Source of the DNA: Pseudomonadota bacterium
Lineage (GTDB): Bacteria > Pseudomonadota > Alphaproteobacteria > Caulobacterales > Caulobacteraceae
Direction of reading: 5' to 3'
NCBI GenBank assembly: GCA_023390245.1
Contig: JAEWDF010000036.1
Span: 1-64,000, forward strand
Length of the DNA stretch: 64,000 nt
Part shown: positions 1 through 8,185 of the stretch, in pieces
Position numbering within the stretch: position 1 is the stretch's first letter
How the letters are laid out: each line of letters starts with the position of its first letter
Program-made: the position numbers and the translations under genes
The notes under the pieces: model-generated
What the model was told of the DNA's origin: nothing
The model's database searches: none
What the model saw: only the letters and a program-made list of their open reading frames with translations

Positions 1-161
1 AAGCGGGCCACGGTCATGGCCACGCCCAGGGCGAAGCCGGCGGCCGGCGCCGCGTCGGCGACCGCCAGGGCGGCGGCCATGGCCGACAGCCGGCGCCACG
101 GACGGGCGGCGCTTCTCAGCCGGGCGGCGGGCGCGGGGATCGGCGCGGCGGTCATTCGCAT
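1..161 (-). CDS. Partial N-terminus of a probable thiol-reductant ABC exporter subunit (CydD-like)
   Basis: An open frame runs leftward off the window from ATG codons at 161 and 155. The visible ~52 residues begin with a basic, proline-rich stretch followed by an alanine-rich hydrophobic segment, as at the N-terminus of CydD/CydC half-transporters. The gene is divergent from cydA and shares the intergenic region holding the FNR/FixK box. CydDC exports cysteine and glutathione and is needed to assemble bd oxidase, so the neighbourhood supports the call. The visible part has no ATPase motif, so the identification rests mainly on context. It could be another small membrane protein. Confidence 0.4.
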   Translation of the reverse strand, partial: MRMTAAPIPAPAARLRSAARPWRRLSAMAAALAVADAAPAAGFALGVAMTVAR

Positions 162-261
162 ACTCCAGCGACGGCGCGGAGCCGACGCCATGGGACAAAA
201 CGCCGTCGGACGAAAGGTCCAAGGACGATCCGTCCAATAGGCGGCCGGGCGCCGCAGGGCT

Positions 262-275
262 TTGATCGAGATCAA
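262..275. promoter_or_regulatory. FNR/FixK-type box upstream of cydA
   Basis: The sequence TTGAT-CGAG-ATCAA is a perfect match to the TTGAT-N4-ATCAA consensus bound by FNR/FixK regulators in alphaproteobacteria. Its centre is at 268.5. If it acts as a class II site at -41.5, transcription would start near 310. That gives a leader of about 37 nt before the cydA ATG at 347 and would make the in-frame ATG at 308 unusable. Low-oxygen induction of bd oxidase by such regulators is well established. The transcription start is inferred. Confidence 0.8.
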
Positions 276-346
276 GGCGAACCGCCCCGCCGACCTCTAG
301 GGCGGAGATGATGTCGGTCGTCGGGGCCGATACCTGGAGCAACGCC

Positions 347-1933
347 ATGATCGACCTCGCGGTCGTCGACCTGTCCCGGCTGCAGTTCGCGCTGACGGCC
401 CTCTACCACTTCCTGTTCGTGCCCCTGACGCTGGGGCTGTCGTTCATGCTGGTCATCATGGAGTCGATCTATGTGATGACCCGCCGGCCGATCTGGCGGA
501 CGATCACCCGCTTCTGGGGGGTGCTGTTCGGCATCAACTTCGCCCTGGGCGTGGCGACCGGCATCACCATGGAGTTCCAGTTCGGCATGAACTGGAGCTA
601 CTACAGCCACTACGTCGGCGACATCTTCGGCGCCCCGCTGGCGATCGAGGGGCTGATGGCCTTCTTCCTGGAGGCGACCTTCGTCGGCCTGATGTTCTTC
701 GGCTGGGACAAGCTGAAGCCGCACGCCCACCTGTTCGTCACTTTCATGGTCGCCCTGGGCACCAACCTGTCGGCGCTGTGGATCCTGATCGCCAACGGCT
801 GGATGCAGAACCCGGTCGGCGCCGCCTTCAACCCCGACACCATGCGGATGGAGGTCACGGACTTCATGGCCGTGCTGTTCAACCCGGTGGCCCAGGCCAA
901 GTTCGTTCACACGGTGTCGGCCGGTTACGTCTGCGCCTCGGTGTTCGTGCTGGGGGTGTCGGCCTTCTACCTGCTGCGCGGCAAGCATGTCGGCTTCGCC
1001 AAGCGGTCGATGACGGTGGCCTCAGCCTTCGGCCTGGCGGCGTCGCTGTCGGTGGTCGTGCTGGGCGACCAGTCCGGCTATGCCCTGACCGACAACCAGA
1101 AGATGAAGCTGGCGGCGCTGGAGGCCATGTGGCGCACCGAGCCCGCGCCGGCCGGCCTGACCGCTATCGGCATCCCCAGCTTGAAGGACCGCGAGACCCA
1201 TTACGCCGTCCACATTCCGTGGGTGCTGGGCCTGATCGCCACGCGCACCATCGACAAGCCGGTGGAAGGCATCCTCGAACTGGTGGCCACGGCCCAGGAC
1301 CGGATCGAATCTGGCGTCCTGGCCTATGACGCGCTGGAGCGGGTCAAGGCCGATCCGACCGACATGGCCGCCCGCGGCGCCTTCGAGGTTCACCGCCGCG
1401 ACCTGGGCTACGGCCTGCTGCTGAAGCGCTATGTCGCGGACCCGCGCCAGGCCTCGCCCGAACTGATCCAGAAGGCGGCCTGGGACACGGTGCCCAATGT
1501 GCCGGTGCTGTTCTGGACCTTCCGCGTCATGGCCGGGATCGGCCTGCTGATGATCGCCCTGTTCGCCACGGCCTTCGTGCTGTGCACCCTGCGCAAGCAC
1601 GACACGCGCTGGTTTCTGCGCCTGGCGGTGCTGGCCATCCCCCTGCCGTGGATCGCCATCGAGTTCGGCTGGGTGCTGGCCGAATACGGCCGCCAGCCCT
1701 GGGCGGTGGAGGGGGTCCTGCCGACCTTCCTGGGCGCCTCCAGCCTGACCGTGCCGCAACTGTGGACCACCATCGTCGGCTTCACCGTCTTCTACGGCGC
1801 CCTGGCCGTGGTCGAGGTCGGCCTGATCCTGCGCGCCATCAAGAAGGGGCCGTTCCAGGAGCAGGAGCTCTTTGGCGAGCCCGACCCGCAAACGCCCGCC
1901 GGCCCGCGCGAACCCGCGCCCGCCGTCGCCTGA
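347..1933 (+). CDS. cydA: Cytochrome bd ubiquinol oxidase subunit I
   Basis: CydA is the quinol-oxidising, haem-bearing subunit of bd oxidase in the inner membrane. It carries haems b558, b595 and d and reduces oxygen to water. The product is 528 residues. The early YHFLF segment holds the conserved haem-ligand histidine (about residue 21), and GWVLAEYGRQPW is the family signature. The region between the DNQKMKLAALEAMW and KRDLGYGLLLKRY-like stretches resembles the long Q-loop of the E. coli type rather than the short-loop cyanide-insensitive type. I chose the ATG at 347 because GGAG lies about 8 nt before it and its first residues match family N-termini; an in-frame ATG at 308 would add 13 residues. 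cydB follows after 21 nt. Confidence 0.96.
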   Translation: MIDLAVVDLSRLQFALTALYHFLFVPLTLGLSFMLVIMESIYVMTRRPIWRTITRFWGVLFGINFALGVATGITMEFQFGMNWSYYSHYVGDIFGAPLAIEGLMAFFLEATFVGLMFFGWDKLKPHAHLFVTFMVALGTNLSALWILIANGWMQNPVGAAFNPDTMRMEVTDFMAVLFNPVAQAKFVHTVSAGYVCASVFVLGVSAFYLLRGKHVGFAKRSMTVASAFGLAASLSVVVLGDQSGYALTDNQKMKLAALEAMWRTEPAPAGLTAIGIPSLKDRETHYAVHIPWVLGLIATRTIDKPVEGILELVATAQDRIESGVLAYDALERVKADPTDMAARGAFEVHRRDLGYGLLLKRYVADPRQASPELIQKAAWDTVPNVPVLFWTFRVMAGIGLLMIALFATAFVLCTLRKHDTRWFLRLAVLAIPLPWIAIEFGWVLAEYGRQPWAVEGVLPTFLGASSLTVPQLWTTIVGFTVFYGALAVVEVGLILRAIKKGPFQEQELFGEPDPQTPAGPREPAPAVA

Positions 1934-1954
1934 CCCCAGAACGGACATCCGACC

Positions 1955-3103
1955 ATGGATCTTCCTCTCGATTTCGCAACCCTGCGCCTGATCTGGTGGG
2001 GCCTCCTGGGGGTTCTGCTGATCGCCTTCGCCCTGACCGACGGCTTCGACCTGGGGGTCGGGGCGCTGCTGCCCTTCGTCGCCAAGACGGATGAGGAGCG
2101 CCGCATGGTGATCAACACCGTCGGCGCCACTTGGGAAGGCAACCAGGTGTGGTTCATCCTGGGCGGCGGCGCCATCTTCGCCGCCTGGCCCTTCGTCTAT
2201 GCGGTCAGCTTCTCCGGCTTCTACCTGGCCATGTTCCTGGTGCTGGCGGCGCTGATCCTTCGCCCGGTGTCGTTCAAGTACCGCTCCAAGCGGGGCTCGC
2301 CGGTCTGGCGGACCTTCTGGGACTGGGGCCTGTTCGTCAGCGGCTTCGTGCCGGCCCTGGTGTTCGGCGTGGCGGTCGGCAACGTTCTGCTGGGCGCGCC
2401 CTTCCGGCTGGATAGCGATTTGCGGTCCTTCTACGAGGGCCATCTGATCGGCCTGTTCAGTCCGTTCAGCCTGCTGGCCGGCCTGCTGTCCGTGGCCATG
2501 CTGGTGCTGCACGGCGCCGCCTGGCTGGCGGTGAAGGCCGAGGAGGGGCCTGTGCTGGACCGCGCCCGACGGTTCGGCCTGGTCGCGGGCGTCCTGGCCC
2601 TGGTCCTGTTCGCCGCCGGCGGTCTCTATATCGCCTATGGCGGCCTGGGCTACCGCATCGTGGGAGCGGTGGACGCCAACGCCGTCTCCAATCCGCTGCG
2701 CACCGCCGTCCAGGCCGCGCCCGGCGCCTGGCTGGACAACTACGGCCGCTATCCCTGGATGATGCTCGCGCCGCTGCTGGGCTTCGCCGGGGCCTTCATG
2801 GCCCTGGTGGGCGTCCAGATGCGTTCGGCGGCCATGGCCTTCGGCGGCTCGTCGATGTCGGCGGTGGGGATCATCTCGACGGTCGGCCTGTCGATGTTCC
2901 CCTTCATCCTGCCCAGCTCGCTCGATCCGCAGTCCAGCCTGACGGTCTGGAACGCCTCGTCCAGCCCGCTGACCCTGTTCATCATGTTGCTGGTGACGGC
3001 GGTCTTCCTGCCGCTGATCCTTCTCTACACGGCGTGGGTCTACAAGGTCCTGTGGGGCCGCAGCTCCACCGGCGCCCTGAAGACCAACCCGGACCTCTAC
3101 TGA
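1955..3103 (+). CDS. cydB: Cytochrome bd ubiquinol oxidase subunit II
   Basis: CydB pairs with CydA in the bd oxidase complex and is a mostly hydrophobic polytopic protein. The 382-residue product has the typical early GVLLIAFALTDGFDLGVGALLPF segment (split here only for reading) and the conserved TWEGNQVWFI motif at about residue 60. The length is normal for the family. It starts 21 nt after cydA and is followed 19 nt later by the small subunit gene, so the three genes form one operon under the FNR/FixK box. Confidence 0.96.
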   Translation: MDLPLDFATLRLIWWGLLGVLLIAFALTDGFDLGVGALLPFVAKTDEERRMVINTVGATWEGNQVWFILGGGAIFAAWPFVYAVSFSGFYLAMFLVLAALILRPVSFKYRSKRGSPVWRTFWDWGLFVSGFVPALVFGVAVGNVLLGAPFRLDSDLRSFYEGHLIGLFSPFSLLAGLLSVAMLVLHGAAWLAVKAEEGPVLDRARRFGLVAGVLALVLFAAGGLYIAYGGLGYRIVGAVDANAVSNPLRTAVQAAPGAWLDNYGRYPWMMLAPLLGFAGAFMALVGVQMRSAAMAFGGSSMSAVGIISTVGLSMFPFILPSSLDPQSSLTVWNASSSPLTLFIMLLVTAVFLPLILLYTAWVYKVLWGRSSTGALKTNPDLY

Positions 3104-3122
3104 GCCATCGGAGCCTCAAGCC

Positions 3123-3272
3123 ATGTGGTATTTCTCCTGGATCCTGGGCCTGGGCCTGGCCGCCGGCTTCGGCGTGCTGAACGGGCTGTGGCACGAGTTC
3201 CACCTGTTCGACGAGGGCGACGAGGGCCTGTCCACGCCCGACGCCGCCCGGGACGTCGACGTCCCGCTCTGA
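3123..3272 (+). CDS. cydX: Cytochrome bd oxidase small subunit CydX
   Basis: This 49-residue frame begins MWYFSWILGLGLAAGFGVLN, the diagnostic N-terminus of CydX (MWYFxWILGxGLA). It has one transmembrane helix (about residues 3-22) and an acidic hydrophilic tail. CydX is a single-span subunit that stabilises the haem environment of bd oxidase. The gene is too short for ordinary gene-length cut-offs and is easily missed. Its position directly after cydB is the classical cydABX arrangement. The tail of about 25 residues ends DVDVPL. Confidence 0.93.
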   Translation: MWYFSWILGLGLAAGFGVLNGLWHEFHLFDEGDEGLSTPDAARDVDVPL

Positions 3273-3279
3273 GGTCCGA

Positions 3280-4326
3280 TCAGGCGAACGGAACCTCCCG
3301 CCGTTCGGCGGCGCTGCGGTGGCCGGCGTCCAGCACGCGCATGACCATCAGGGCCTGGTCGGCCGTGACCGGCGGCTCGCTGCCCGAACGGATGGCGTCG
3401 CGGAGTTCGGCGTAGAAGCGGGGATAGTCGCCGCGCTCCGGCGCGACCGGCGCGCGGACGACCCCCCCGCCCTCCGTCTGGCGCGCCAGCACGCCCGGCG
3501 AGGGATCGACGCCCCAGTCGGCGGCGCCGGGGCGCAGGCCGGCCTTGGACTGGCCCTCCTGGGCGTCCAGGCCGTGCTTGATGAAGCTGCCGCCGGTCCC
3601 GTGCACGACGTAGCGGAGCGAGGGGTCGTGGACGATCTGGCCGGCGTGCAGGATGACGCGCAGCCGTTCGTAGCGCAGCAGCACATGGGCGTAGTCGGCG
3701 ACCGGCGCGCCCGGCTTCTGGCCCGCGAGGTCCGCGTAGACCCCCAGCGGCGGGCCGAACAGTTGCAGGGCCTGGTCGACCAGGTGCGGCCCCAGGTCCT
3801 GCCACACGCCGGCGCCCGGCTTCTCCTTCCAGCGGTCGACCACCGTCGGGCGGAAGCGGTCGTAATGACTCTCGAACTGGACGACCTCGCCCAGGGCGCC
3901 TTCGTCGATCAGCCGGCGCAGGGTCAGGAAATCGGCGTCCCAGCGGCGGTTCTGGAACACGGCCAGCAGGCCCGGTGCGCCGCGCGCTGCGGCGGCGACA
4001 TCCTCGGCCTCGGCCAGGGTCAGGGCGAAGGGCTTGTCGACCACCACGTGGCGGCCGGCGGCCAGCGCCGCCTTCGCCTGGGGCGCATGCAGGGCGTCGG
4101 GGGTGGCGATGACGATCAGCCGGATGTCGTCGCGGGCCAGGGCGGTATCGAGATCGGGCAGGACCTCGACCTCGGGCCAGTCGGCGCGCACGGCCTCGGG
4201 ACGCGAGGACACGATCGCCTTCAGCGCCAGGTCCGGCGTGGCGGCGACCAGGGGCGCGTGGAAGACCTGGCCGGCAAGGCCGTAGCCGAGAACGGCGACG
4301 CCGATGGGTTCGGAGGGATCGGTCAT
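3280..4326 (-). CDS. Gfo/Idh/MocA family NAD(P)-dependent oxidoreductase
   Basis: The 348-residue protein has an N-terminal Rossmann fold starting at GVAVLGYGLAGQVFHAPLV (residues ~8-26) and the family DKPF segment near residue 97, equivalent to the EKP catalytic lysine motif. The C-terminal half is the usual alpha/beta substrate-binding domain. Members oxidise or reduce sugars, inositols or related polyols, and the substrate cannot be told from sequence. The ATG at 4326 lies 2 nt after the stop of the upstream lipoprotein gene, so the two are probably co-transcribed. It converges on cydX with a gap of 7 nt. Confidence 0.88.
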   Translation of the reverse strand: MTDPSEPIGVAVLGYGLAGQVFHAPLVAATPDLALKAIVSSRPEAVRADWPEVEVLPDLDTALARDDIRLIVIATPDALHAPQAKAALAAGRHVVVDKPFALTLAEAEDVAAAARGAPGLLAVFQNRRWDADFLTLRRLIDEGALGEVVQFESHYDRFRPTVVDRWKEKPGAGVWQDLGPHLVDQALQLFGPPLGVYADLAGQKPGAPVADYAHVLLRYERLRVILHAGQIVHDPSLRYVVHGTGGSFIKHGLDAQEGQSKAGLRPGAADWGVDPSPGVLARQTEGGGVVRAPVAPERGDYPRFYAELRDAIRSGSEPPVTADQALMVMRVLDAGHRSAAERREVPFA

Positions 4327-4328
4327 GA

Positions 4329-4880
4329 TCAGTGGGGCCAGCGTTCGGTCAGGACCTCGGCCTTACCATCCTTGAGCCGGACTTCCATCGCCGGTTCGGC
4401 CGGCTGGCCCGGCGCGAACAGTTCGTAGATCACGCTGTCGTCGGTCTGGCGGCTCTCGATGATCCGCGCCGGGGCGAAGGCGCCGGTCGCGGCGCGGGCG
4501 GCGGCCTGGACCGGCGCGGGCATGTCGGCGAAGGCGACGTCGCGCTGGATCTCAACGACCTCGAAGCGGTCGCCGGTCTGCTGGATGTCCAGTTCGACCG
4601 CCTCGCCGCCGGGGCGGGCGCCCTCGACATCGTAATAGATGCGGCCCTCGCGCGCCTTGCGCTCGGCCTCGGTGATGGTCATGCCGGGAATGGTCTGCTG
4701 GACCAGGGCGGTCACGGCCGGCGGCAGGTCGGCGATGGCGACCGGGGTCGCCTCGGTCTCCGGGCCGGCGGGCAGGACGCCCGACGGCGCTTCGGCTCCA
4801 TCCTGGGTCGTGTCCCCGTCGGACGGCGAACAGGCGGCGGCGAGGGCGGCCAGGGTCAGGACGGCGAGCATGCGCTTCAT
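4329..4880 (-). CDS. Putative lipoprotein with a PepSY-like repeat region
   Basis: The 183-residue product starts with a lipoprotein signal (MKRMLAVLTLAALAAAC, lipobox LAAAC, Cys17). Residues ~50-105 (PAVTALVQQTIPGMTITEAE, then a GRIYYDVEG stretch) look like the repeated inhibitory or structural modules seen in PepSY/PcuC-like periplasmic proteins; this is a weak resemblance. GGAGG lies about 8 nt before the ATG at 4880. It is the first gene of a likely two-gene unit with the downstream oxidoreductase. The function is unknown. Confidence 0.75.
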   Translation of the reverse strand: MKRMLAVLTLAALAAACSPSDGDTTQDGAEAPSGVLPAGPETEATPVAIADLPPAVTALVQQTIPGMTITEAERKAREGRIYYDVEGARPGGEAVELDIQQTGDRFEVVEIQRDVAFADMPAPVQAAARAATGAFAPARIIESRQTDDSVIYELFAPGQPAEPAMEVRLKDGKAEVLTERWPH

Positions 4881-4974
4881 GGGTCGATCCTCCAGCTTTT
4901 GTCGTTGCGCCTAGGAGGACCGACCTGGAAACCGGTGTCAAGAACGCCGCGCCGGGTGTGACCGAACGCCCGCG

Positions 4975-6396
4975 CTACAGGCGTTCGACGCGCGGCTGGT
5001 CCAGGGTGTAGGGCACGATCCCGCGCTCGTTCTCCGGCACGTGCAGGGCGCGGTCGATCGGCGGGAAGGCGCGCTGGGTGCAGTCGGTGCGCTCGCAGAT
5101 GCGGCAGCTGACGCCGATCCGCGTCGCCGGACCGTTCAGGTCCAGGCCCGCCGCATAGACCAGGGCCGAGGCGTGTTCGACCTCACAGCCAAGCGACAGG
5201 GCGTAGCGGCGGTCGTTCGCCAGGTAGGAGCCGCTGGGCTTGGACACGCTGCGGGCGATGGAGACGTAGCGCGACCCGTCGGGCATCTCCGCCAGTTGCA
5301 CGCCGATCCGATCCGGCGCGGCGAAGGCCTCGTGCACGTTCCACAGCGGGCAGGCGCCGCCGAAGCGGGCGAACTGGAAGCGGGTGGCGCTGTGCCGCTT
5401 GGTGATGTTGCCGGCCATGTCCACGCGGGCGAAGTAGAAGGGCACGCCGCGCCAGCCCGGCCGCTGCAGGTTCGACAGCCGGTGGCAGACCTGTTCGAAG
5501 CTGACCTGGAAGCGGGTGCGCAGCCGGTCGATGTCGTGCCGCTCCGCCCGCGCCGCCTCCAGGAAGGCGCGATAGGGCAGCAGCGTCGCCCCGGCGGCGT
5601 AGTTGGCCAGGCCCACCCGCGCCACGTCCCGCGCCGCCTCGGTGCGGAAGGCGGCCTGGTCCAGCTCGGCCTCGATCTGCTCGCGGAAGGACAGCAGGGC
5701 CAGCTGGTGCGCCATCTGGAAGGCGCGGGTGGCGCCCGGCTGCCAGGCGTCCAGCGTCAGGACGCGGTTCAGCGGATCATAGCGGCGCAGCGCCTCCTGG
5801 CCGCCGACGGTGACGACCCGCACGCCGTGGGCGTCGCCCAGCGCCGCCTCCAGCGACCGCTCCACCCGGCCCTCCTCGGGCAGGGCGGCGGCCAAGGCCT
5901 CGGCGGCCGTGTCCAGGCCGTCGATATAGTTGTCGCGGTAGTGGAAGAAGTCGCGCACCTCCTCGTAGGGCAGGGTGGCGACGGCCCGCTGCTCGTCGCG
6001 GCCCAGCCGGTCGTCCAGCGCCTTCACCCGCTCGTCCAGGCGGCGGAAGGTCTGGTGCAGGGCCAGGAACTGGCGCGCCAGCTTCGGCGCGTTCATCACC
6101 GCCTGCTTCAGCTCGGCGGCGGTGGGCGGCTCGGCCTGGCCGGCGATGTCGGTGGTCGCCTCGCGCAGGTCGGCCAGCAGGCGCGCGTCGCCCTCCAGGT
6201 CGAACAGGCTGGCGTCGACATGGAAGGCGCGGGTCAGGGCGATCAGCACCCGCGCCGTCGCCGGCCGCTGGTTGGTCTCCAGCTGCGACAGATAGGACGG
6301 CGACAGGCCCAGCCGCTCGGCGCACGCCTCCAGCGTCCAGCCGCGCGCCTCGCGCAGCTTCCTCAGCTTGGCGCCCAGAAAGAGCTTCTCAGCCAT
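4975..6396 (-). CDS. pccR: Short-chain fatty acyl-CoA regulator (ScfR/PccR family)
   Basis: The 473-residue protein begins with an XRE-type helix-turn-helix (about residues 6-62, with LGLSPSYLSQLETNQRP as the recognition region). A long ImmA/IrrE-like and DUF2083-type region follows, with a C-terminal cysteine cluster (CEVE, CRICERTDC). This is the architecture of ScfR regulators. PccR of Rhodobacter sphaeroides controls propionyl-CoA carboxylase through TTTGCAAA sites. Here the gene is divergent from pccB, and two TTTGCAAA sites lie between them. I chose the ATG at 6396; a TTG two codons earlier is in frame. Acyl-CoA sensing is taken from the family and has not been shown for this protein. 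Confidence 0.88.
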   Translation of the reverse strand: MAEKLFLGAKLRKLREARGWTLEACAERLGLSPSYLSQLETNQRPATARVLIALTRAFHVDASLFDLEGDARLLADLREATTDIAGQAEPPTAAELKQAVMNAPKLARQFLALHQTFRRLDERVKALDDRLGRDEQRAVATLPYEEVRDFFHYRDNYIDGLDTAAEALAAALPEEGRVERSLEAALGDAHGVRVVTVGGQEALRRYDPLNRVLTLDAWQPGATRAFQMAHQLALLSFREQIEAELDQAAFRTEAARDVARVGLANYAAGATLLPYRAFLEAARAERHDIDRLRTRFQVSFEQVCHRLSNLQRPGWRGVPFYFARVDMAGNITKRHSATRFQFARFGGACPLWNVHEAFAAPDRIGVQLAEMPDGSRYVSIARSVSKPSGSYLANDRRYALSLGCEVEHASALVYAAGLDLNGPATRIGVSCRICERTDCTQRAFPPIDRALHVPENERGIVPYTLDQPRVERL

Positions 6397-6425
6397 TCGC
6401 AACTTCGCAGATCAATCCAACATCC

Positions 6426-6480
6426 TTTGCAAACCCCCGCAGTTCCGCACCTTTTGCAAAGTTGCATTTGCGTATTTGCG
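6426..6480. promoter_or_regulatory. Putative ScfR/PccR operator cluster (TTTGCAAA sites)
   Basis: Two perfect TTTGCAAA palindromes are seen at 6426-6433 and 6453-6460. After them come TTGCA at 6462 and TTTGCG half-sites at 6467 and 6475. The region just before the regulator start also holds TTCGCA repeats (6397 and 6404). TTTGCAAA is the published recognition element of R. sphaeroides PccR. The cluster lies between the divergent scfR-type gene and pccB, where it could control both. Which sites are bound, and with what effect, is inference. Confidence 0.75.
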
Positions 6481-6526
6481 ATGAAGACGCCACTCCATAG
6501 CCCACGAACGGGAGGTCGAACACCGA

Positions 6527-8062
6527 ATGACCCAAGCTATCCTCGAGGAACTGGAACGCCGCAGAGCCGCCGCCAAGCTGGGCGGCGGGGACAAGCGTAT
6601 CGCCGCCCAGCACGCCAAGGGCAAGCTGACCGCGCGCGAACGCATCGACGTGCTGCTGGACGAGGGGTCGTTCGAGGAGACCGACATGTTCGTGGAGCAC
6701 CGCTCACACGACTTCGGCATGGAGAAGCAGCGCATCCCCGGCGATGGGGTGGTGACGGGGCGCGGGACCATCGGCGGGCGGCTGGTCTATGTCTTCTCCA
6801 AGGATTTCACCGTCTTCGGCGGCTCGCTGTCGGGCGCGCACGCGGCCAAGATCGTCAAGCTGCAGAAGATGGCCCTGACCGCCGGCGCGCCGATCATCGG
6901 CCTGTTCGACGCCGGCGGCGCGCGGATCCAGGAGGGGGTCGAGAGCCTGGCCGGCTACGCCGACATCTTCCTGCAGAACACCCTGGCCAGCGGCGTCATT
7001 CCCCAGATCAGCGTGATCATGGGGCCGTGCGCGGGCGGCGACGTCTATTCGCCCGCCATCACCGACTTCATCTTCATGGTGAAGGACACGAGCTACATGT
7101 ACGTGACTGGCCCGGACGTGGTGAAGACGGTCACCAACGAGGTGGTCAGCCACGAGGACCTGGGCGGCGCGCGTGTCCACGCGGGCAAGTCGGGCGTGGC
7201 GGACGGGGCGTTCGAGAACGATCTGGAGGCCCTGGCCGAGGTGCGGCGCCTGGTCGGCTTCCTGCCGCTGTCGAACCGTGAAAAGCCGCCGGTGCGCGAC
7301 AGCTATGACGAGCCGGAGCGGGACGAACCGTCGCTGGACACCCTGGTTCCGGCCAATCCGAACCAGCCCTACGACATGAAGGAGCTGATCCTGAAGGTGG
7401 TCGACGAGGCCGACTTCTTCGAGATCGGCGCGGATTTCGCGAAGAACATCGTGGTCGGCTTCGGCCGTCTGGACGGCCAGACGGTGGGCGTGGTGGCCAA
7501 CCAGCCCCAGGTTCTGGCCGGCGTTCTGGACATCGACTCCAGCCGCAAGGCCGCGCGGTTCGTGCGCTTCTGCGACGCCTTCGACATCCCCCTGGTCACT
7601 TTCGTCGACGTGCCGGGCTTCATGCCGGGGACCAAGCAGGAGTATGGCGCCCTGATCAAGCACGGGGCCAAGCTGCTGTTCGCCTATGCCGAGGCGACCG
7701 TGCCCAAGCTGACGGTCATCACGAGGAAGGCCTACGGCGGCGCCTATGACGTGATGAGCTCCAAGCACCTGCGCGGTGACGTCAACTACGCCTGGCCCAC
7801 CGCGGAGATCGCGGTCATGGGCGCCAAGGGCGCGGTCGAGATCATCTTCCGCAAGGAGGCCGGCGATCCCGAGGCCCTGGCCGCGCGCGAGGCCGAATAC
7901 AAGGACCGTTTCGCCAATCCGTTCGTGGCGGCGGGGCTGGGCTATATCGACGACGTCATCATGCCCCACGGCACGCGGCGGCGGCTGGTGAGGGTGCTGA
8001 GGACGCTGAAGGGCAAGGTCCAGGAGAACCCCTGGAAGAAGCACGACAATATTCCGCTGTAG
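6527..8062 (+). CDS. pccB: Propionyl-CoA carboxylase beta subunit (carboxyltransferase)
   Basis: This 511-residue acyl-CoA carboxylase beta subunit transfers the carboxyl group from biotin to propionyl-CoA, giving (S)-methylmalonyl-CoA. It has the two crotonase-like halves typical of the family: the N-terminal half with [20 protein letters not shown] (residues ~130-149) and the C-terminal half with [20 protein letters not shown] and [10 protein letters not shown]. Glycine-rich oxyanion segments are present in both. GGAGG lies 11 nt before the ATG. It is the first gene of the propionate operon. A palindromic repeat separates it from pccA. Confidence 0.95.
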   Translation: MTQAILEELERRRAAAKLGGGDKRIAAQHAKGKLTARERIDVLLDEGSFEETDMFVEHRSHDFGMEKQRIPGDGVVTGRGTIGGRLVYVFSKDFTVFGGSLSGAHAAKIVKLQKMALTAGAPIIGLFDAGGARIQEGVESLAGYADIFLQNTLASGVIPQISVIMGPCAGGDVYSPAITDFIFMVKDTSYMYVTGPDVVKTVTNEVVSHEDLGGARVHAGKSGVADGAFENDLEALAEVRRLVGFLPLSNREKPPVRDSYDEPERDEPSLDTLVPANPNQPYDMKELILKVVDEADFFEIGADFAKNIVVGFGRLDGQTVGVVANQPQVLAGVLDIDSSRKAARFVRFCDAFDIPLVTFVDVPGFMPGTKQEYGALIKHGAKLLFAYAEATVPKLTVITRKAYGGAYDVMSSKHLRGDVNYAWPTAEIAVMGAKGAVEIIFRKEAGDPEALAAREAEYKDRFANPFVAAGLGYIDDVIMPHGTRRRLVRVLRTLKGKVQENPWKKHDNIPL

Positions 8063-8074
8063 GCCACCCTATTC

Positions 8075-8173
8075 GTCATCCTCGGGCTTGTCCCGAGGAC
8101 CCATTTTTCCGCCCCTCGATCAGACTTCATGAGTCGCTGACCGATGGGCCCTCGGGACAAGCCCGAGGGTGAC
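8075..8173. repeat. Bipartite intergenic palindromic repeat, family A copy 1
   Basis: Two arms, 8075-8104 and 8144-8173, are inverted copies of one another. Each arm is itself a hairpin with a CCTCGGG/CCCGAGG stem and a CTTGT or ACAAG loop, flanked by GTCA/TGAC. The 39-nt spacer between them is unrelated to the spacers of the other copies. Related elements occur at 16547-16676 and 34397-34502. An ATG at 8144 lies inside the right arm and would add a 14-residue repeat-encoded extension (MGPRDKPEGDGSED) to PccA, so that start should be discarded. Confidence 0.9.
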
Positions 8174-8185
8174 GGAAGCGAAGAT

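Noticed and set aside
3319..4428. A 369-codon plus-strand frame opposite the Gfo/Idh/MocA gene
   Set aside because: It lacks any motif and lies across two convincing minus-strand genes.
8144..8185. PccA start at the ATG inside the palindromic repeat
   Set aside because: The 14 extra residues are encoded by the repeat arm. A later ATG with a ribosome site and family-like N-terminus is available.
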